From: Chrysochromulina tobinii
Taxonomy: Eukaryota; Haptophyta; Prymnesiales; Chrysochromulinaceae
Length of the DNA: 28,177 nucleotides
Assembly: GCA_001275005.1 (NCBI GenBank)
Contig: JWZX01002069.1
Coordinates: forward strand, 1-28,177
Direction of reading: 5' to 3'
Made by a program: the position numbers and the translations under genes. The notes below the pieces were generated by a model. It did not search any database, had not been told where the DNA came from, and saw nothing but the letters and a program-made list of their open reading frames with translations. Positions 23,872 to 28,177 of the stretch are shown here, one piece after another (the first letter of the stretch is position 1; every line of letters starts with the position of its first letter).

Positions 23872-24036
23872 TTTCCGGACGCCCTCCACGAAGTGTCGTG
23901 CTCGTCTTTCGACTGAAACGCTATACAGTGCGATCGTCAAGTTGTGCGCAAGCGGCATCCTGGAACCAGGGATACACAAACAAGAAGCAACGTAACGTTC
24001 ACACGGGCTCTTCGGTGTTTTTGAACCGGGTTTTCA
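23872..24036. promoter_or_regulatory. 165-bp bidirectional upstream region
   Basis: The UBL-WLM gene (minus) and the three-exon membrane protein gene (plus) diverge from this interval, so it should contain both promoters. Features seen are CGCTATACAGTG (23920-23931) and an A/C-rich GATACACAAACAAGAAGC patch (23971-23988). If the WLM gene starts at 23958, only 78 bp remain. Confidence 0.5.
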
Positions 24037-25288
24037 ATGAGACGCGTCCTCGTCGTCGCCGGCGTCGGCGTGTTCTTCACGCTGCCGCCGATCTGGGTGA
24101 TCCCTTTTTTGAACTGGGCCGCCTACGTCATATATGGTGGCTGGCCGCTGCTGCTGGCGCTGCCAGTGACGACGGTATGGCCAGCATGGGCTCGAACCTC
24201 ACCATCTGATGGTCTCGCGTGCTGGCTAACCCGTCACCACACCCTCATGCACCTTCGCAGATGAAGTTCCTCGTCTTCCCATTCTTCCTCCCATGCGTGC
24301 TCTTTTGGGTCGTCTACATGCTCGCGAAGCTCAAGAACACGTGGCGAGCCGTCTTCGCCGTCTTCCTTGCCATGCAAGCCTCCATCTTCTTCCAGATGGA
24401 GGCGCGCGCCACGGCGGACGTCGGCTCGTGGGGTCTTCAAGGCCCGTGCAAGGACTGCCCGATCCCATCACTCGGTGTGTGGCACTTCCAGGGCCTGCCG
24501 GGCGCGGGATTCATTGACTTCTCGCACTGCGAGTGGACGGGTGAGGGCGGGTTGCTCACGCCCGCGAGGACAGCATACTGCCACATGCCCGGCCTGATCA
24601 GCTACCCCAAGGAGGGGTACAACATCCTTGCCGAGCAGCGCCGGCTCCGCGGCGCCAAGTGGCTCGACGTGACCGCCGACTTTGGGAGCACGGGAGAGGA
24701 CGTCCACGCCTTCTACGAGATCGCGCCGTGGCACCTCAACATGGGGCTGCTCTTCTATCGTACGCCTCTCTGATTGCCTCTGATCGCCTCCGAAGGGCAC
24801 TGCTGACCACTGGGTGCTCTGCGGCCGTGCACGCGTGTGCAGACCTCTTCGCTAAGACACGGCTCGACTTCCACTTCAACTCGGATGGTGACGAGGCGCT
24901 GATCTCGGAGAACATGTGCTTGCTCGACACGGGCCTGTGCACCGCCTTGACGGGCGCCGCCTACTTCCGCACGCTCATGATGCACAAGCACCGCGACGGC
25001 TACTGGGACCGCGGCACGTACTTTAATACGGCAGGCTACAGCAGCCCCACCTTCCTAGGGCGCGTGAGCGGCTTCTTCGCATCCCCTCCGGTATGGGCCG
25101 CTTCGAAGACGCCACGCTGCGGCGGCACCATCTTCCCACACCTGCCCCTCATCAACGGCGACGGATACCGGCTAGCACCCGTGCTACTGCCCGGCAGGAA
25201 GGTGAACAAGGTCAACATTAAAAAGGCAGCTGCAGTGGCGCCCGTGCTCATGTTACGCAAATCGTGGCGCGGCAGCGTCCTGCCATGA
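24037..25288 (+). CDS. Three-exon membrane protein of unknown function (360 aa spliced)
   Basis: Exons 24037-24174, 24261-24759 and 24843-25288 join without a frame break to 360 residues. The first junction is phase 0 (VTT then MKF). The second is phase 1, and the split codon becomes CAC (His) in FYHLFAK. Exon 1 is almost wholly hydrophobic (residues 3-44) and exon 2 opens with a second hydrophobic stretch (FLVFPFFLPCVLFWVVYMLA, 48-67, and a third to about 90). The rest is soluble with conserved-looking Cys/Trp/Gly motifs (GPCKDCPIP, FSHCEWTGEGG, KWLDVTADFG, NSDGDEALISEN, DGYWDRGTYFN). Family not recognised. The product is probably an endomembrane, plastid or plasma-membrane protein with one large domain. 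The alternative initiator at 24219 lies inside intron 1 and is unlikely. Confidence 0.8.
24175..24260 (+). other. Spliceosomal intron 1 of the membrane protein gene (86 nt)
   Basis: Donor GTATGG, acceptor CCTTCGCAG, with a GGCTAAC branch-like word about 30 nt before the acceptor. It contains in-frame stops for the exon 1 frame, and its removal restores an open phase-0 frame. Confidence 0.85.
24760..24842 (+). other. Spliceosomal intron 2 of the membrane protein gene (83 nt)
   Basis: Donor GTACGCCT, acceptor CGCGTGTGCAG, with a GCTGACC branch-like word near 24801. Without splicing, exon 2 meets TGA 12 nt past the donor. Splicing shifts correctly into the frame that runs to 25288. Confidence 0.85.
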
Positions 25289-25477
25289 TGAGGAGTCCTG
25301 CCCCACCCGCGTGCGGAGCCGTGAGGTGTCAGGTGTGACGACGTTATAGTAGAATCTAGTTGAAGCGAGAGCGATCAGATCGGTGCAAGGCCTGTGCTAT
25401 CTCATCGTGTTGAATGACGTACTCACTCTACTCAGACTCTAGTCTCTACTCACTTTTACTCACTACTGGCTCTCTGC

Positions 25478-26245
25478 TCATGATAACTCTGCGAAGACGG
25501 AATCGAGCAGCTGCTTCGCCACGCGGTGCTCCAGTGCCGCCTCGTCATCGCCTGCCGCCGAGGTGGCGCTCAGCCGCTGCCCGCCGAGTTCGGCAACGCA
25601 ACGGAAGATTCCTTCGTCGGTACCACCGCCGACCCGCTCCGTCATGACCGTGCCGCCGAGCGCGACCAGCTTCTCCTTAGCGGCTCCCTTGACGGGACGC
25701 GACATCTCCCGTGTTGCAGGCTCCTTCTGCTCCTCCTGTCGCGCTCGGCTGCCGAAGAGCGTTCGCCGCATGCTGTCCGACATCTCCGATGACATCTCCG
25801 AGGGCCGCCCCGCGTCGTAATCAAAGTTGACGAAGCGGGCCGTCCCAGTGGCGACCACTCGTCCGGATGCATGGCTGACACAGGCGTAAAATTGATCATA
25901 CTCCCGTTGTGACAGCTCCACAGTCCTTACTCCAATTGTGACCACATCAGGAAAGGTAAGCGGCGCCTTGAACTCTGCAGTGAGGCTCTTGAGGATCGGC
26001 GCCTCGCCTTTGCCATGCAGCACGAGACCATTCGCACTCCAAATCTCGGCACGGGCTTGCTCAAAGTAGGCCAAGAAGAGCGTGTGATTTACGTGCCCCA
26101 TAGCGTCCATGTCCCGCCACCGGAGTGGGAAGCTCACTCTGTCGCTGAACGCGTGGCCCTTGTAATTGTCCAGCACGGTGTGCACCCGGCTACAAATGCC
26201 GCGCGCTCGCAGCGGTGCAGTGAGCAGGTGAGCGCGCCTTGGCAT
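25478..26245 (-). CDS. Hotdog-fold (4HBT-type) acyl-CoA thioesterase (255 aa)
   Basis: Predicted thioester hydrolase of the 4-hydroxybenzoyl-CoA thioesterase-like family, releasing a free acid from an acyl-CoA or acyl-ACP. The family signature is RWRDMDAMGHVNHTLFLAYF (42-61) followed by EQARAE: the Asp47-x-x-Gly-His-x-Asn pattern supplies the usual nucleophile or base, in front of the long hotdog helix. Strands continue through SLTAEFKAPLTFPDVVTIGV and GRVVATGTARFVNFD, so the fold covers about 35-143. The first 25 residues are rich in Arg and lack acidic residues (MPRRAHLLTAPLRARG), which suits a mitochondrial or plastid transit peptide. The last 110 residues are an extra charged region (SEMSSEMSDSMRRTLFG, then GGGTDEGIFRCVAELGG) not usual for the family. 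The start is ATG. The substrate is not predictable. Confidence 0.87.
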   Translation of the reverse strand: MPRRAHLLTAPLRARGICSRVHTVLDNYKGHAFSDRVSFPLRWRDMDAMGHVNHTLFLAYFEQARAEIWSANGLVLHGKGEAPILKSLTAEFKAPLTFPDVVTIGVRTVELSQREYDQFYACVSHASGRVVATGTARFVNFDYDAGRPSEMSSEMSDSMRRTLFGSRARQEEQKEPATREMSRPVKGAAKEKLVALGGTVMTERVGGGTDEGIFRCVAELGGQRLSATSAAGDDEAALEHRVAKQLLDSVFAELS

Positions 26246-26472
26246 CGCTCAGGGAGCGCGCGTGATCAGCCGGTTCGCAGCGGCAGCCCCGATCGACGCG
26301 CCGAGTGACGACGCATTGAGTTTTCCAGCTGCTGCTGTTCACTGTGAACGGCGGCGCAGAAGGACCCCCTAGTTAGAAAGAAATGCCCGCCATCCCCTGG
26401 TTGTCTGTTCCGAACTTATAAGTGCACTGTGTAGGTGGAAAACTTCTAACTTCCTACAGCCGAGCCGTGCAC
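26246..26472. promoter_or_regulatory. Short intergenic region upstream of the thioesterase gene
   Basis: The 227 nt lie between the thioesterase ATG and the stop of the next minus-strand gene. A palindromic CTTATAAG at 26416-26423 sits about 170 bp upstream of the ATG, matching the place of the CTTATATG word in front of the ankyrin-HECT gene. It is a possible core promoter. Confidence 0.4.
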
Positions 26473-28177
26473 CTATAGGCGACGCCGAGGGCCATCCGTC
26501 GTCGAGACGGCGCCAAGCGCCGCCATCCGATGGAAGCGAGGCCACTCGTCGGGGCGACTGAGGGAGAGCTCACCAACGGCGGCCGCCCGGCGCGCGTGCA
26601 TGATCGCCGCATCGATGCGCGGCTGATCAAGGGCGAGCTCATGGAGGCAGCGCTCCACTGCCGCGTGCGTGCTCGGCGATCCCGCGGAGGCAGCGCCAAG
26701 CGCGACGAGCGCGACAAATCCGCCAGCGTCCGCGATGGCGATCTGGCACTCGGGCGTGCACGCGGCGAGCTGCGTGAGGCACTCGACGGCTGCGCGCAAT
26801 GTGTCGGGCGGCGTGTGCTCGCGTAGGAGCGCTAGCAGCGACGGCACGGCACCAGCCACGCGCACCGCGGTGCGGTTCGGAGGGCTCCGGCTGGTGAAGG
26901 CGGCGAGGGCGGCGAGGGCATGAAGGAGTGGCCCGTGGTTCGGGTTCGGGTTAGGGTTAGCGAGGGCATGCAGGAGTGGCCCTTGCCGCGGGCTGTGGAG
27001 TGCGGGAGGGCCGCCACACACAATGGCCAGCAGGGGACGCACAACTCCCGCCTCCCTCGCCCTCGTCTGGGCCGCCTCGCGCGCCGTCGCATCCCCAGTA
27101 CTCATGAGACACGTCAGCGCCGCCAGCAGTGCCTGAGTCGCCGCCCCCTCCCGCGCGCTAAACTGCACCTCCGCCGCCGCCGCGTCAAAAGGATCGTTGC
27201 CGGCAGAGGTTGCGGCGAGCGCGGTATTGCACAGCGCGGCTGTGATCGCTCCAAGGACTCCCGCGCGCACCAAAGCGGGCGCTGCCAACGTACCTGCACG
27301 CGGCTCCCGCTCCGAAACACATAGCTGCACGATGAGCGTCGCGGCGCTCTGCGTGAGTGCGAGCGTCTGGGGTGCGCAGCGCGGGGTGATCATGATCAAC
27401 CTGACGAGCATCCGCGCGCCCTCGCCCTCGAACGCCGCCAGCGCACACGCGATGCCCTCGGCCACGCTGGCCGCCTGCGCCGCCGCCAGGCGCCGTGAGG
27501 TGTGCGATGAAGCGGGCGCCAAAGTGGGCGCCGGATGGCGACCTGCCGAGGCGAGCAGCTCGAGCATCGCCGTGAGCGCCGCACTTGCCGCCTCTCCACC
27601 TAACCCGAGGCTCGGCACAAGCGCCTCGCCACCGAAACCGAGCGCGGCATGCCCTGGGCCGAGCGCCGTGTCGAGCAGCCCGCGCCGCGCGAGCGAGCCC
27701 AAGAGGCGCGCCGCCGCCTGCGTCAGCGCCGCCGCCGCGCCGCCGTCGCCCGTTGGTGCGTCCTCGCCCTCGCCCTCGTCCATCTCCGCCAAGGCCGCGA
27801 GGCAGTCCAACAACGTCGCCGCCCCCTCGCCCGCTTCGTCGCCCTCGCCGCCGAGCTCCGCGAGCTCCGCGTGGATGGCCTTCGCCGCGTCCGCGCTGCC
27901 GTGGGCGAGGGCGGCAAGGCAGCCGAGGGCGGCGGTGCGCATGCGGGCACGCGCCGCGCGTGCATCGGCGGCGAGCGGCACCAACACATCTAATCCGCAT
28001 CGATCGAGGATGACGCGCCCCAGCAGTACCGAGCGCGCCGCAGCAGCACCGAGTGCGTCCAATGCCGCACACGCGACCGCGACCACCGCCGGCGACGGCG
28101 GGTCCACCACAGACTCCCCTAAGCCAAGGGAGGCGCACGCAAGCAGCGCGCTCAAGATACCGCCCGCCGCCAGGCCC
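26473..28177 (-). CDS. Armadillo-like repeat protein, 5' end beyond the window
   Basis: The frame stays open to the right edge; the nominal start near 28155 is a TTG, so the true N-terminus lies outside. At least 565 residues are visible. The sequence is a series of Ala/Leu-rich helical repeats of about 40 residues with the ARM pattern of small hydrophobics: AALGCLAALAHGS, ATLLDCLAALAEM, QAAARLLGSLARRG, AALTAMLELLASAG, GVLGAITAALC, and a clear canonical pair near the C-terminus (NRTAVRVAGAVPSLLALLRE, then AAVECLTQLAACTPECQIAI leading to ADAGGFVALVAL). ARM repeats form a superhelix for protein binding; the partner is unknown. A 16-residue in-frame duplication with an NPNPNPNH insert lies at 26912-26982. 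The very high GC content makes long spurious frames common, but the ARM pattern supports this one. Confidence 0.75.
   Translation of the reverse strand, partial: GLAAGGILSALLACASLGLGESVVDPPSPAVVAVACAALDALGAAAARSVLLGRVILDRCGLDVLVPLAADARAARARMRTAALGCLAALAHGSADAAKAIHAELAELGGEGDEAGEGAATLLDCLAALAEMDEGEGEDAPTGDGGAAAALTQAAARLLGSLARRGLLDTALGPGHAALGFGGEALVPSLGLGGEAASAALTAMLELLASAGRHPAPTLAPASSHTSRRLAAAQAASVAEGIACALAAFEGEGARMLVRLIMITPRCAPQTLALTQSAATLIVQLCVSEREPRAGTLAAPALVRAGVLGAITAALCNTALAATSAGNDPFDAAAAEVQFSAREGAATQALLAALTCLMSTGDATAREAAQTRAREAGVVRPLLAIVCGGPPALHSPRQGPLLHALANPNPNPNHGPLLHALAALAAFTSRSPPNRTAVRVAGAVPSLLALLREHTPPDTLRAAVECLTQLAACTPECQIAIADAGGFVALVALGAASAGSPSTHAAVERCLHELALDQPRIDAAIMHARRAAAVGELSLSRPDEWPRFHRMAALGAVSTTDGPRRRL
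26912..26982. repeat. In-frame duplication with interstitial telomere-like repeat
   Basis: GCGAGGGCATGAAGGAGTGG at 26912-26931 (23 nt with the following CCC... overlap) recurs with one mismatch at 26960-26982. Between the copies lie 25 nt reading GTGG, TTCGGG, TTCGGG, TTAGGG, TTA. The whole insertion is 48 nt, so it adds 16 residues and keeps the armadillo gene open, giving GPLLHALA, NPNPNPNH, GPLLHALA. Confidence 0.85.

Noticed and set aside
24219-24773. Single-exon reading of the membrane protein starting at 24219
   Set aside because: Its first 14 codons lie in intron 1 and it ends 12 nt past the intron 2 donor. The spliced three-exon model fits phases at both junctions.
27185-28138. 317-aa minus-strand frame within the armadillo gene
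   Set aside because: Arg/Gly-rich out-of-frame translation; the other frame shows regular ARM helices.

Overview
The window looks like nuclear DNA of a GC-rich unicellular eukaryote. Two GT-AG introns of 86 and 83 nt with exactly matching phases can be read in one gene. The gene content is eukaryotic: a PARP-type ADP-ribosyltransferase, an EF-hand, a ubiquitin-like/WLM protease, an ankyrin-HECT protein, GATA-type zinc fingers and an N-myristoylation signal. Interstitial TTAGGG-type telomere-like repeats also occur. A BT1-family transporter plus compact GC-rich genes suggest an alga with a secondary plastid, such as a haptophyte. That placement is inference; no rRNA or plastid marker is present.

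Layout. 1-330 is a CCGCCA-rich minisatellite and 331-1303 is non-coding. 1304-9483 (minus) holds two long ORFs only 5 nt apart. The upstream one has a membrane anchor, a SAM-like domain, an R-S-ExE ADP-ribosyltransferase (ART), a decayed CHAT-like segment and a decayed STAND-like NTPase segment. The downstream one has an SF1 helicase, coiled coil, PARP catalytic domain and EF-hand. A short phase-0 intron would join them into one protein of about 2,700 residues. 9685-11295 (plus) encodes a protein alternating GATA-type and C2HC fingers, divergent from the ART gene. 12184-14127 (minus) is a BT1/folate-biopterin transporter. 14969-16330 (plus) is a CANT1-type apyrase starting with an acylation motif.

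17847-20819 (minus) is an ankyrin plus HECT-like protein that lacks the catalytic cysteine and contains a probable in-frame intron. 21377-22645 (minus) is an Ala/Ser-rich hypothetical. 22807-23871 (minus) is a UBL-WLM metalloprotease, divergent from a three-exon membrane protein (24037-25288, plus). 25478-26245 (minus) is a hotdog thioesterase. 26473 to the right edge (minus) is an armadillo-like protein cut by the window.

The genes do not form an operon or one pathway. The most notable locus is 1304-9483: two unrelated ADP-ribosyltransferase folds, a helicase motor, a calcium-binding hand and signalling-type domains in one transcriptional direction. This recalls multidomain innate-immune or stress effectors, but the function is inferred. 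Many ORF-track starts are not ATG, so starts were moved to the first sensible ATG where needed.
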